The notes beneath the pieces were generated by a model. It was not told the origin of the DNA. It searched no databases and was given only the letters and a program-made list of their open reading frames with translations. A program made the translations under genes and the position numbers. A stretch of 64,000 nt of DNA, from NCBI GenBank assembly GCA_964459995.1, contig CAYWOR010000003.1, positions 1 through 64,000 of the forward strand. Direction: 5' to 3'. Source of the DNA: CAZSHG01 sp964459995 (GTDB taxonomy: Bacteria > UBP14 > UBA6098). This document shows, piece after piece, positions 40,790 to 49,476 of the stretch. The number at the start of each line of letters is the position of its first letter. Positions within the stretch are counted from its first letter, which is position 1.

Positions 40790-40796
40790 AAATGGT

Positions 40797-40820
40797 CAAA
40801 AAGGGGGCTTTCGCCCCCTT
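40797..40820 (-). terminator. Terminator between groL and hrcA
   Basis: On the minus strand AAGGGGGC-GAAA-GCCCCCTT is followed by TTTTGACC. The perfect 8-bp stem with a GNRA-type loop just past the groL stop should stop most transcripts and lower hrcA-grpE-dnaJ expression relative to groSL. Confidence 0.85.
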
Positions 40821-40826
40821 GGGAGA

Positions 40827-42452
40827 TTAATACATTCCGCCCATTCCGCCGCCGCCGGGCATCTGCGGTTCAGGTTTCTCTTCGGGAATCTCGGTAATGA
40901 GACATTCCGTCGTGAGCAACAATGCTGAAATAGACACAGCGTTCTGAAGTGCGATTCTGACAACCTTGGTTGGGTCGATAACGCCGTCGGCAAAGAGATC
41001 GCCGTATTCGAGGGACTCGGCATTAAACCCGAAGGGACCTTCGCCCTCTCTGACTTTGTTTACAACCACGCCGCCGTCATGGCCCGCATTTGTGGCGATC
41101 TGGCGAAGGGGTTCGTCCATGGCCTTTTTGAGGATACGAATCGCGACACCTGCATCGCCCTCGAAGGCGAGCTGATCGAGCACCGCAGAAGCGCGGATAA
41201 GCGCTACGCCGCCGCCGGGAACTATACCTTCCTCGACAGCCGCTCTGGTGGCATGAAGCGCGTCCTCGACTCTGGCTTTTCTTTCTTTCATTTCGGTTTC
41301 GGTGGCCGCTCCGACCTTGATAACAGCGACTCCGCCGGCAAGTTTCGCAAGCCTTTCCTGAAGCTTCTCGCGGTCATAATCGGAGGTCGATTTGTCGATC
41401 GCGGCCTTGATTTCTTTGATTCTGCCCTGAATCTCATCTTTCGCGCCGGCACCTTCGACTATGATAGTATTATCTTTGTCGATAGTAACGCGTTTGGCCT
41501 TTCCGAGGTCTTCGACTCTTGTGTTTTCGAGTTTGAACCCAAGCTCTTCGGAGATGACCTTTCCGCCGGTTAGAACGGCGATGTCCTGAAGCATTTGCTT
41601 TCTGCGATCGCCATAACCGGGGGCTTTGACGGCGGCGCATCTGACAGTTCCGCGAAGCTTATTGACAACGAGCATTGCAAGGGCCTCGCCCTCGATGTCC
41701 TCGGCGATGATGAGCAGGGGCTGTCCTCTCTGCGCGACCTTCTCGAGAATTGGAAGGATGTCCTTCATATTCGAGACCTTTTTGTCGTGGATGAGGATAA
41801 GCGCGTCTTCGAGATCGGCTTCCATCGACTCGGAATCGGTGATGAAATAGGGCGAAAGATAGCCGCGGTCAAACTGCATTCCCTCGACGATTTCGAGGGT
41901 CGTTTCGGTGCCTTTGGCTTCTTCGATTGTGATGACGCCATCTTTGCCGACTTTGTCCATCGCGTCTGCGATGAGGTCGCCGATAACTTTGTCGTTATTT
42001 GCCGAGATTGTGCCGACCTGAGCGATCTCCGAGGAGCTTTTCACCTCGACGGAAAGTTCCTGAAGTCTGTCCACAACTGCGCCTGTGGCGGCTTCGAGAC
42101 CACGGCGGAGTGCCATGGGGTTCACGCCGGCCGTAACATTCTTGATGCCTTCGAGGAATATAGCTTCGGCGAGAACCGTTGCGGTAGTGGTTCCGTCACC
42201 CGCTATGTCGCTGGTTTTCGAGGCTACTTCTTTGACGAGCTGTGCGCCCATATTCTCGAATGGATTCTCCAGCTCGATCTCTTTTGCGACCGTAACACCG
42301 TCTTTGGTGATATTCGGTGCGCCCCATTTTTTGTCGATGACGACGTTTCTTCCGCGTGGGCCGAGAGTGGCTTTTACGGCGCGGGCTAATTTGCTAACTC
42401 CCGTTTTTAGAAGATCACGGGCATTGGATGAGTATTCTAACTGCTTTGCCAT
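40827..42452 (-). CDS. groL: Chaperonin GroEL
   Basis: A 541-residue Hsp60 subunit that forms the double-ring folding chamber with GroES. Conserved segments include VKATLGPRGRNVVIDKKWGAP, AGDGTTTATVLAEAIF, GYLSPYFITDSE, APGYGDRRKQMLQDIA, and the Asp in GGVAVIKVGAATETEMKERK. The C-terminal tail is Gly/Met-rich (PGGGGMGGMY). It follows groS by 15 bp with AAGGAG before the ATG. Expression should be HrcA/CIRCE-controlled. Confidence 0.98.
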   Translation of the reverse strand: MAKQLEYSSNARDLLKTGVSKLARAVKATLGPRGRNVVIDKKWGAPNITKDGVTVAKEIELENPFENMGAQLVKEVASKTSDIAGDGTTTATVLAEAIFLEGIKNVTAGVNPMALRRGLEAATGAVVDRLQELSVEVKSSSEIAQVGTISANNDKVIGDLIADAMDKVGKDGVITIEEAKGTETTLEIVEGMQFDRGYLSPYFITDSESMEADLEDALILIHDKKVSNMKDILPILEKVAQRGQPLLIIAEDIEGEALAMLVVNKLRGTVRCAAVKAPGYGDRRKQMLQDIAVLTGGKVISEELGFKLENTRVEDLGKAKRVTIDKDNTIIVEGAGAKDEIQGRIKEIKAAIDKSTSDYDREKLQERLAKLAGGVAVIKVGAATETEMKERKARVEDALHATRAAVEEGIVPGGGVALIRASAVLDQLAFEGDAGVAIRILKKAMDEPLRQIATNAGHDGGVVVNKVREGEGPFGFNAESLEYGDLFADGVIDPTKVVRIALQNAVSISALLLTTECLITEIPEEKPEPQMPGGGGMGGMY

Positions 42453-42467
42453 TTCGTTTCTCCTTCA

Positions 42468-42758
42468 CTACTCGATTATCGCGAGAATATCGGACTCGCC
42501 CATTATGAGGTATTTTTGGTCGTCGATTTCGATTTCGGTTCCGGCGTATTTGCGGAAAAGAACCTTATCTCCGGTTTTGACGACGAGGGCGATGGTTTCG
42601 CCGTTATCGTTGACTTTTCCCTTTCCTACAGCGATGATTTCGCCCTCCTGGGGCCTTTCCTTCGCGGCAGTGTCCGGAATGAAGATTCCGCCTTTTGTTT
42701 TCTCCTGTTCTTCGGCGGGTTTCACGAGCACTCGATCTGCGAGCGGCTTGATTTTCAT
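42468..42758 (-). CDS. groS: Co-chaperonin GroES
   Basis: A 96-residue Hsp10 with the signatures KPLADRVLVKPAEEQEK, the mobile-loop region KTKGGIFIPDTAAKERPQ, GDKVLFRKYAGTEIEID and YLIMGESDILAIIE. It caps GroEL. AGGAGGAAAG precedes the ATG by 5 nt. It is the first gene of the heat-shock operon, with a CIRCE operator and promoter about 60 bp upstream. Confidence 0.97.
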   Translation of the reverse strand: MKIKPLADRVLVKPAEEQEKTKGGIFIPDTAAKERPQEGEIIAVGKGKVNDNGETIALVVKTGDKVLFRKYAGTEIEIDDQKYLIMGESDILAIIE

Positions 42759-42817
42759 CTTTCCTCCTTGGTTTTTATTTGTTGTTAGTTGTTGATTATT
42801 AATCGATTATGTTCTTT

Positions 42818-42844
42818 TTAGCACTCATGCATTTCGAGTGCCAA
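42818..42844 (-). promoter_or_regulatory. CIRCE operator (HrcA binding site)
   Basis: TTAGCACTC-N9-GAGTGCCAA, differing from the canonical TTAGCACTC-N9-GAGTGCTAA at one base. It lies in the groS leader, just after the predicted transcription start. hrcA is in the same operon, closing an autoregulatory loop. Confidence 0.93.
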
Positions 42845-42854
42845 AACAAGCGAC

Positions 42855-42882
42855 AATATATTCACAAAACGAATTCTCGCAA
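42855..42882 (-). promoter_or_regulatory. groS promoter
   Basis: On the minus strand TTGCGA (42882-42877) and TATATT (42860-42855) are 16 bp apart. The expected start falls around 42848, at the edge of the CIRCE element, so bound HrcA would block transcription. Confidence 0.6.
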
Positions 42883-42973
42883 GTGGATTTTTCATTTTTT
42901 TCCTAAAAAATCGACTTCGGCATAAATTTCGCTTCTATTTTCAAGACAAAAAGTATCTTGCGATTTTTTTCGC

Positions 42974-43002
42974 TTGACCTGTGCAGATTTGATAATTATT
43001 AT
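42974..43002 (+). promoter_or_regulatory. Promoter of the M23 peptidase gene
   Basis: TTGACC (42974-42979) and TATTAT (42997-43002) are separated by 17 bp. The -10 box ends 12 nt before the ATG at 43015, so the leader would be only about 6 nt, with no room for a ribosome site. Confidence 0.55.
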
Positions 43003-43014
43003 TAGTTGTTAAAT

Positions 43015-43917
43015 ATGGATAAATACAATTTTCAAATAATCCCGCCCCACTCAGGCAATGTTAAGCGGTTTTCGCTCAATGATAAGCATCTTAAGTGGCT
43101 GATAGGCGGGGTCGGCGCCTTTTTATTGCTGAACATCCTCTTCTTTGGATTCAGCATGTTTTTCTGGTTCAAATACAGCGATGAAGCCATTTCTAAAGTC
43201 GAAAACGACAAACTCGCCAATCAACTCGAATACACCGCAACCCTCGTAGATTCCCTCGAAAAAACCCTAACTCGATATTCCGGCCTTTCACGTGAGGTTA
43301 GGGATTACGCCGATCTTCCGCCGGTTTGCCAAACACAGCTCGCATACGGTATCGGCGGCCCTCAGCTTCCCCATAACGATCATGAGCCTCTTCTGGTGGC
43401 GAGGTCGAGATTTATCACCTACAAGCTCGATTCGCTTATTCATGCGGCAGAGATCGAACACCGCGCACTTCTCGAAACCCAGAAAGAGTTCGAGAAGAAC
43501 AAAAAGCGATTCGCGCAAACCCCTTCTATTCGCCCGATGCGCGGATATATCAGCTCAGGTTTTGGGAAGCGGCTCGATCCTTTCACAGGCGTTTGGAAAA
43601 TGCACGAGGGCATCGATATTTGCGCACCGAAGGGCACACCGGTTTACGCCACCGCCGACGGCAGGGTGAAATTCGCCGGATGGTATCATGGTTATGGCAA
43701 AACGGTGCGAATCGATCATACCTATTACGAAACCAAATATGGCCATTTGGAAGATATTAAAGTCCAACACGGCCAGAAGGTCAAACGCGGCGATTTAATC
43801 GGCACCTGCGGAAAAACAGGCTACACAACCGGTGTCCATCTTCATTATGAGGTCTTAGTTTCGGGGCGGCCGGTGGATCCGATGCAATACATCTATCCGG
43901 ATGTCGTTGTCGATTAG
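43015..43917 (+). CDS. Membrane-anchored M23 family peptidase
   Basis: A 300-residue peptidase-like protein. One membrane helix near the N-terminus (about 29-51) is followed by a coiled region (about 55-165) and an M23/LytM domain (about 175-290) with zinc ligands in MHEGIDICAP (His, Asp) and VHLHYEV (His-x-His). The domain should cut peptide cross-links in peptidoglycan, or activate amidases if it acts as an EnvC-like factor; the ligand residues are complete, which favours a true peptidase. The layout resembles division- or wall-remodelling M23 proteins. The start at 43015 is the first ATG; a TTG at 43006 is upstream. It is divergent from groS. Confidence 0.88.
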   Translation: MDKYNFQIIPPHSGNVKRFSLNDKHLKWLIGGVGAFLLLNILFFGFSMFFWFKYSDEAISKVENDKLANQLEYTATLVDSLEKTLTRYSGLSREVRDYADLPPVCQTQLAYGIGGPQLPHNDHEPLLVARSRFITYKLDSLIHAAEIEHRALLETQKEFEKNKKRFAQTPSIRPMRGYISSGFGKRLDPFTGVWKMHEGIDICAPKGTPVYATADGRVKFAGWYHGYGKTVRIDHTYYETKYGHLEDIKVQHGQKVKRGDLIGTCGKTGYTTGVHLHYEVLVSGRPVDPMQYIYPDVVVD

Positions 43918-43923
43918 CCGAAG

Positions 43924-45489
43924 CTATTCTTCCTTTAACTCATCGATCCATTTTCTGACTTCATCATTTCGGAAGGCAATGTTGCGTAGAGCGATTTCGT
44001 AGAGATCCAACGCTTTATCTATTCTGCCCAATTCCTCATAAATCACCCCGGCGAGAAGATCCGCAAGGAACATGCGCTGGTTAATCTGACGGGTTTTGAT
44101 GAAAAGTTCCGCCGCAAGCTCTTTATTGCCGAGATCGTATTCGGCGAGGGCAAGATTATAAACCGCCCAGAAATTTCTCGGATCGGCAAAAAGTGCAATT
44201 TCAAATTGCTCCTTTGCCTCTTGCGGTCTATTCAGAAGATACAATAATGCGCCTTTGTAAACATATAAATTGGGGTCAACTTCCTCGTTTATAAGCGAAT
44301 CGACGAACTCGAGGCCGTATTCCCATAATTCGGGATTCTCCAGTATTTGGGATAACTTCACAGAGGATTGCCATCGAGGGGGAAGTGCGTCGATGCGTCC
44401 GAAGCTTTGTGCGATGGATGTCAGAACGGACTCGGCGTAAACATATTCACCATAGGCGAGGGCATCATAATAGGGTAAAAGAGTTCGTTCGGTTGTCAAT
44501 TTGATTGGCGAACCGCCTGAAAAAGTCCCAATCGAACCTTCAGGAAAGAGAACTTTGATGTCAAAATCTGCCTCGCCATGATAAAAGGGTGAAAATTGCC
44601 CCATTTCTGCTGAAAGTTCGAAAGCTCCGTATTTAGAGACAAGTGAATCCCCCGGTGCGATGTAAATGCTTCCGAAAAGTTTTCGGAGTTCTTCTGGATT
44701 ATCCAATGCAACACCTGTCTGAATCTCGCGCCCAAAAGCAACATTCGCGCCAATTGAAAGGATTATCGCATCGGAACCATAGCTGTGACCGACCTTAATG
44801 GTGTAGTTATGTCGCCATCCCCCCTCGGAGTGTGCGTTTCCGACATTGAAGTTCAGAACTGCGGCGTTCATAGCGCTCGGCGCGGCACTTTTGCCATATC
44901 GGGAATATCTGAAGGCTTCGAAGGCTCTATCGCGAGTTCTCGCTCTTCCGGTTTTTATGTATTCCATTGTGAGGACAATCCCCAAATCCTCATAAATAGA
45001 CTTTCTGCTATCGGCGTCGGCGTCGGGAAGTGCTTTTCTAAGCATTGTCGAGGCTTGATCGAAAGCGCCTCTTCGCGCTAAAAGCAGGGCATAATCCCCC
45101 ATCGCACGATAATCCCTTGGGTTGATTTTCAGATGGTGGTTGAAGAGCGATTCTGGAATATGAAAGCATGTCGACAGACTCAGAATTCTCGCCAAATCGG
45201 CGTTGAAGGTTTCCTCCATGCCCTTATCGAAATGAGCGATATAAACATACAAAATCGAGGTAATCTGGTCACGATTCTCGTAGGTCGAGCCGATGAGTTC
45301 GGACAGATCCGCCGGAACGCCAAGATCGTCGTAGTAATACTTTGCGGCGGCTTCAGCGGAAATAAGAAACCGATGAGAACATATCCCATCGGTAACATCG
45401 ATTAGCGGCTGTGCAAAAAGGGGGGCTATAAATAACAGCCCCCCCATAAGGATTGTAAGTAAGGTCGATTTATTTTGGGGTATAGGCAT
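43924..45489 (-). CDS. Secreted TPR protein, last gene of the motor operon
   Basis: A 521-residue protein. I use the ATG at 45489, which gives a signal peptide (MPIPQNKSTLLTILMGG, then LLFIAPLFAQ); the frame extends upstream but that part is unlike a protein start. Tetratricopeptide-like helical repeats are visible near 120-200 (YRAMGDYALLLARRGAFDQA) and 395-510 (VYNLALAEYDLGNKELAAEL; GVIYEELGRIDKALDLYE). A beta-rich middle section (about 225-340) is of unknown type. It overlaps the 45470 gene by 20 bp, so it belongs to the same operon. Likely a periplasmic or outer-membrane scaffold. Confidence 0.72.
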   Translation of the reverse strand: MPIPQNKSTLLTILMGGLLFIAPLFAQPLIDVTDGICSHRFLISAEAAAKYYYDDLGVPADLSELIGSTYENRDQITSILYVYIAHFDKGMEETFNADLARILSLSTCFHIPESLFNHHLKINPRDYRAMGDYALLLARRGAFDQASTMLRKALPDADADSRKSIYEDLGIVLTMEYIKTGRARTRDRAFEAFRYSRYGKSAAPSAMNAAVLNFNVGNAHSEGGWRHNYTIKVGHSYGSDAIILSIGANVAFGREIQTGVALDNPEELRKLFGSIYIAPGDSLVSKYGAFELSAEMGQFSPFYHGEADFDIKVLFPEGSIGTFSGGSPIKLTTERTLLPYYDALAYGEYVYAESVLTSIAQSFGRIDALPPRWQSSVKLSQILENPELWEYGLEFVDSLINEEVDPNLYVYKGALLYLLNRPQEAKEQFEIALFADPRNFWAVYNLALAEYDLGNKELAAELFIKTRQINQRMFLADLLAGVIYEELGRIDKALDLYEIALRNIAFRNDEVRKWIDELKEE

Positions 45490-48400
45490 TATCCCATGCG
45501 CCCTTGAGGATTTCGACCGCACTCTTTCCGGCGACATAGACAGTAGCGTCCGGGCCGCTTCCGACCTGTCCCATCGCGACCGGAGCTTCGACTTCCCTCG
45601 AAACAAGACCAATCGGCTTGAAATCGTTTGTGTATTTGTAAACGAAGTTGGAGACGTAATCCGCAACGTATATGAAGCCGTCTTTATCGAGGTAGATTGC
45701 TGTCGGGCTTCTCTGCTCGGGTAGCTCGATTTCACCGACCAGCGAACCGGTCATTGTGAACACGAAAACCTTGCCGAGAACGAGATCGGTAACAAGAAGA
45801 TTGTTGTCCGATGAGCGATATGCGATTCCCATAGGGTGTTCGAGGACATCGGTGCCGAAATTATTACGGTAGTTCACGCCCTCGAAATAGACAACGCGCT
45901 TGTTTCCGGAATCGACGATAAAGTATTTTCCCTCGTGGGAAACCGCGCCGGCGGGTCTGACCAGCCTTGCGCCGCCGTAGGATTCGCCATCGACCGCGAT
46001 AGGTTGGACATCGTTGCCATCGGTAGTGGTCAGTTTGACCTGACCGCGCCTGCCATCGACGACGAGCAAATAATCGCCGTCGATCGCCATACCGGTAACC
46101 GCGGCTACTTTGATTTTCTCGTAGGGGATCGAACCAATAAGCCCGCCGCCCGGTTCGCGTCTGAAAATAGCGCGTTTTTGATTGTTCGCTAAAACCACCT
46201 GATTATCGGTTGTTGCAACCGCCATCGGTTCCTGCGAATCGCTAAGCGAGGAGCTTCTGACGTAGCGCACGGCCTTTTTCAACGTGATATGAACATCCTG
46301 CTCTTCGGTGATCGAAAGCGATTCGGAGAACTTATAATACCCTTTCATATCGACGACAATATCATGACTCGCACGGCTCAAAGTCGCCTTATATCTATCC
46401 GAGCCGACCTTTTCCGCAAGATTTTCATCGCCGTCGATAACGAGTTTGTGGTCGCCGCTGATTGGTTTGCCATCGGTTCCGAGGATAACGAATTCGATCG
46501 AAATCGTGGTTTTTGGGGGGCCGTCCGGGATAAGATTATCGACTGGGAAGAGTGTCTTGCCGTCGGAAATCTTCTGCCACATAAGCATGGCTTCGGTTCT
46601 AAGCTCGTCCATCTGTGCCTTGGCGTCTGCGAGAGATTCGTAGGTAATCGGCGAGCCGATGGGAACCAAACCGCCGGATTGCGGGGGAACATTACCGGCG
46701 CAATCGAGCCTGTCGAACACCGCCTGCGCTTTGAGATGCCATGTGTCGCTTCTGGGCGTGCTCGCAGTAACTTTCTTCAGATAAGTGCCTCTGGTAACAC
46801 AGTTGGAGTTGGCCATACCGTAAACGTAGGCCGGTCTGACATATCTGTCCTTCAAGGCGTTAAGAGCGCTCTGGGCGAGGTCGCGTTCTTCGATATTGTA
46901 ATATCCGATACCGACAGCATAGCTCGCTTCGACATTCAACGGGGACTCGACACCATTGAGGACCGCCTTGGCGTCGTTCATAGTTTTTGTAGCATCACTG
47001 CGCGATTCGAGGGCGGTGGCTTGCTTAATCAATGCAACACCGGCGAGGAATTTTGCTTCGTTGCGCATATTCTGCGCGACACTGCCGTTATCGCCGACAT
47101 ATTTGAACAAACCATGCGCAAGTCCCACATCGCGAAGCCTTGCCTGGCCTGCCTCGCGGTTTGCCTTTTCGAGGAAATATCGTCCGAAGTTAAGATAGGC
47201 CTTGGCATCCTTCGGAAGTTCAAGATCGGTCATTCTTAAACGGGTAATGACTCTATTGATATCGCTTGTTCCGCTTGTGAGACCTTCCTGCACCTCGATA
47301 ATCTGAATTCTCACCTGCGCTTGGTCAACAATCTCCTGAGGAAGATATTTGAAATATGCGCCCGAGCTGGAAGTCAAAGCCTGATATGACGCTTTCGCTT
47401 CTTGAAGCATCGGGGCAAGTTCTTTCAATGTGGCTTCCCAGAATATACATTCCGCCTCGCGGAATTTTGCATCGGCGCGAATGATAGCATCACGAGTGGA
47501 GCTTCCGGCTTTGCTGAGCACATTGGCGAACTGGGCAGAGGCTTGGGGGTAGTTATTGGCTTGTTCGAGAGCCTCGATATATCTAATCCACCCAATCCAG
47601 TAGTTCGCCATAAGCGATTGATTAGCAAGAGGTTGCCAGTTTCTGACGGCGGCGGCGCTAAGGTCGATTCTGCCGGAGAAATACTGCAGAAGAATCGTGT
47701 TCGCCGCAATAATATCGCGTTCGGTAGCCCACTGTCCCGATGCCGAAAGATCCGCGATACCACCTTGCACTGCAATAAGTTCGCTTGTCTCGCCGGCGGC
47801 GCCTTGGGCTATCATAGTATTATAAAGGCTGAATGTAACGTAGGGTTTGACATCCGCCCAAGCGCCAATAGAGCTTTGTGCGGCTTTTATCCTCGCCACA
47901 GCCGTTTTCAATTCACTGCTGATAACATCGTCACGGGACTGATTAGAGAGCTTTTTCTCGTCCCATTCTTCGGGATGCACCTGCATATAGAGGCGGGCGA
48001 GGTAGTAATGTGCTTCACCCTCCATCAACCTCGACATGACAGCGATATATTCGTTTTTCGCGTCGTTAAGCTCTGCGAAATATTCCGCGGCAGAAGTGAG
48101 ATCGCTCTTCGACGATTTCTGCTCGGAAACATCGAAAAGCTTTATAACACCGCGCATAAACAGCGAATATGCGGAAAGGTATCTTGCCTGTTCGATTTCG
48201 GGAGCCATCTCGGATTTAGCATCGGCGAGAGCGGGGTCTTCAAGGAAATCACGGAAATCGCCAAAAGCTTCGCTAAGCTTACGAACCTTAATGTTCTCAG
48301 CCTTGGCGAACTGGTATTGCCTAAAAGAAGACAATCCTCTGCGGTATTTGCAGTCGAGATAAAATCTTCCGAGTCTTTCGGTGCTAACGAAGGCATTAGC

Positions 48401-48823
48401 GGCTTCGGCGAAAGCTTCGGAGGCTTGCTGGAGAATATCGGAATCTTCGGCAAGCTTGCCCCAATAGTATTTTGCAAGTCCGCGGAAATATTTTGCCTGC
48501 GCCTCTTCGCTGGGCGGAACGATTCCGGAGAGAAATTCATCGGCGAGTCTTGCGGCATCTTGAAAATACCTGATAGCCTGATCCTTATTTCCGGCCTTAA
48601 TCGCGTCCGCACCGGCTTCATAGGCGGCATTTATCGACCCGATATTTGCCTGTGCCGAACCGAAACTCGAAACAGGTGCAGAGGTTGCAACAGCGGGTTC
48701 TTCGGTCATCTCAACATCATCTACCGTCTCAGCCGGAGCCTCAGGTTCATCGGTCTCCTGAGCGATGAGAACAGCACCGATAAGAATAAGGAATATCAGT
48801 GCGATTTTGAAAATGTCTCTCAT
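45470..48823 (-). CDS. Giant secreted TPR-PEGA-NHL protein
   Basis: A 1117-residue exported protein. A signal peptide (about 1-21) and acidic linker precede a long helical repeat region (about 50-740) with TPR-like units such as AAYEAGADAIKAGNKDQAIRYF. Then comes a PEGA-like beta domain (about 770-850, GKPISGDHKLVIDGDE). A six-bladed NHL-type propeller follows (about 880-1110), with blades such as IYLDKDGFIYVADYVSNFVYKY and SHEGKYFIVDSGNKRVVYF. All these folds serve protein-protein or envelope contacts, and no enzymatic motif is seen. It follows the TonB-like lipoprotein gene by 86 bp and overlaps the next TPR gene. I infer a structural role in the motor complex. Confidence 0.78.
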   Translation of the reverse strand: MRDIFKIALIFLILIGAVLIAQETDEPEAPAETVDDVEMTEEPAVATSAPVSSFGSAQANIGSINAAYEAGADAIKAGNKDQAIRYFQDAARLADEFLSGIVPPSEEAQAKYFRGLAKYYWGKLAEDSDILQQASEAFAEAANAFVSTERLGRFYLDCKYRRGLSSFRQYQFAKAENIKVRKLSEAFGDFRDFLEDPALADAKSEMAPEIEQARYLSAYSLFMRGVIKLFDVSEQKSSKSDLTSAAEYFAELNDAKNEYIAVMSRLMEGEAHYYLARLYMQVHPEEWDEKKLSNQSRDDVISSELKTAVARIKAAQSSIGAWADVKPYVTFSLYNTMIAQGAAGETSELIAVQGGIADLSASGQWATERDIIAANTILLQYFSGRIDLSAAAVRNWQPLANQSLMANYWIGWIRYIEALEQANNYPQASAQFANVLSKAGSSTRDAIIRADAKFREAECIFWEATLKELAPMLQEAKASYQALTSSSGAYFKYLPQEIVDQAQVRIQIIEVQEGLTSGTSDINRVITRLRMTDLELPKDAKAYLNFGRYFLEKANREAGQARLRDVGLAHGLFKYVGDNGSVAQNMRNEAKFLAGVALIKQATALESRSDATKTMNDAKAVLNGVESPLNVEASYAVGIGYYNIEERDLAQSALNALKDRYVRPAYVYGMANSNCVTRGTYLKKVTASTPRSDTWHLKAQAVFDRLDCAGNVPPQSGGLVPIGSPITYESLADAKAQMDELRTEAMLMWQKISDGKTLFPVDNLIPDGPPKTTISIEFVILGTDGKPISGDHKLVIDGDENLAEKVGSDRYKATLSRASHDIVVDMKGYYKFSESLSITEEQDVHITLKKAVRYVRSSSLSDSQEPMAVATTDNQVVLANNQKRAIFRREPGGGLIGSIPYEKIKVAAVTGMAIDGDYLLVVDGRRGQVKLTTTDGNDVQPIAVDGESYGGARLVRPAGAVSHEGKYFIVDSGNKRVVYFEGVNYRNNFGTDVLEHPMGIAYRSSDNNLLVTDLVLGKVFVFTMTGSLVGEIELPEQRSPTAIYLDKDGFIYVADYVSNFVYKYTNDFKPIGLVSREVEAPVAMGQVGSGPDATVYVAGKSAVEILKGAWDNAYTPK

Positions 48824-48909
48824 CTTTGCCTCTTTCGTTATATTTCGTTTACTTTTTTGTAAAATAACTTCTTCAAAATGCGCCCGCCCATTAAGACGGG
48901 CGCTTGTGG

Positions 48910-49476
48910 TTATCTTATTTCATCCATTACGATTCTGTTGAACCCATAGGCCGCGACCATGTCTCTGGCTTCCCCGAAACGGGGCATGCTTTGATTTGGA
49001 ACGCGGTCAGCGAGTGAAGCACCGGTCAGATCGACCGAGATTCTGCTTCTCGCCATCTCGACCTTGACTTTGACTCTTCCAAAGCCCCATCGAGTATAGG
49101 TCCAGCTCTTGATAATGGCGATCACTTCGTTGTCGAAAGCGGGATCGAGTGTGTTCGACTCGATTGTAACGCCGATAACAGAGCTTTTAACATTGAATGA
49201 CACGACGAGTGGTTGTTCCACAACGCCGTATTTCTGCTGTAATTGGTTGAAATCGATATATTGAGTCGCATTACCGACTTTGAAGATCGGCTCGGGCGGT
49301 GGCTGATATTTGATAACGATGTTACCGTAGCCGCCGCGGAAGATGATCTTCGGACCTTCTGCTGTCTCGATAAAGCTTTCGCCCTCTGCACCCGTCTTAC
49401 ATCCGGTGGATGAGATAATAAGGGGCAGGATGAGTATCGAGCATAGCATTATGCCTATCAATCTACGCCCTGTCAC
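48910..49476 (-). CDS. Lipoprotein with TonB-like C-terminal domain
   Basis: A 188-residue protein. The signal ends in the lipobox SSTGC (Cys26, followed by Lys), so it should be lipidated. The region about residues 90-140 (VVSFNVKSSVIGVTIESNT, then DNEVIAIIKSWTYTRW and VKVKVEM) follows the alternating pattern of TonB C-terminal domains. These normally bind outer-membrane partners and are tied to ExbB/ExbD through a membrane helix. Here the anchor is a lipid instead, which is unusual. The stop-start junction with the ExbD gene is immediate, so the genes are co-translated. The TonB assignment is by pattern, not by a search. Confidence 0.55.
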   Translation of the reverse strand: MTGRRLIGIMLCSILILPLIISSTGCKTGAEGESFIETAEGPKIIFRGGYGNIVIKYQPPPEPIFKVGNATQYIDFNQLQQKYGVVEQPLVVSFNVKSSVIGVTIESNTLDPAFDNEVIAIIKSWTYTRWGFGRVKVKVEMARSRISVDLTGASLADRVPNQSMPRFGEARDMVAAYGFNRIVMDEIR

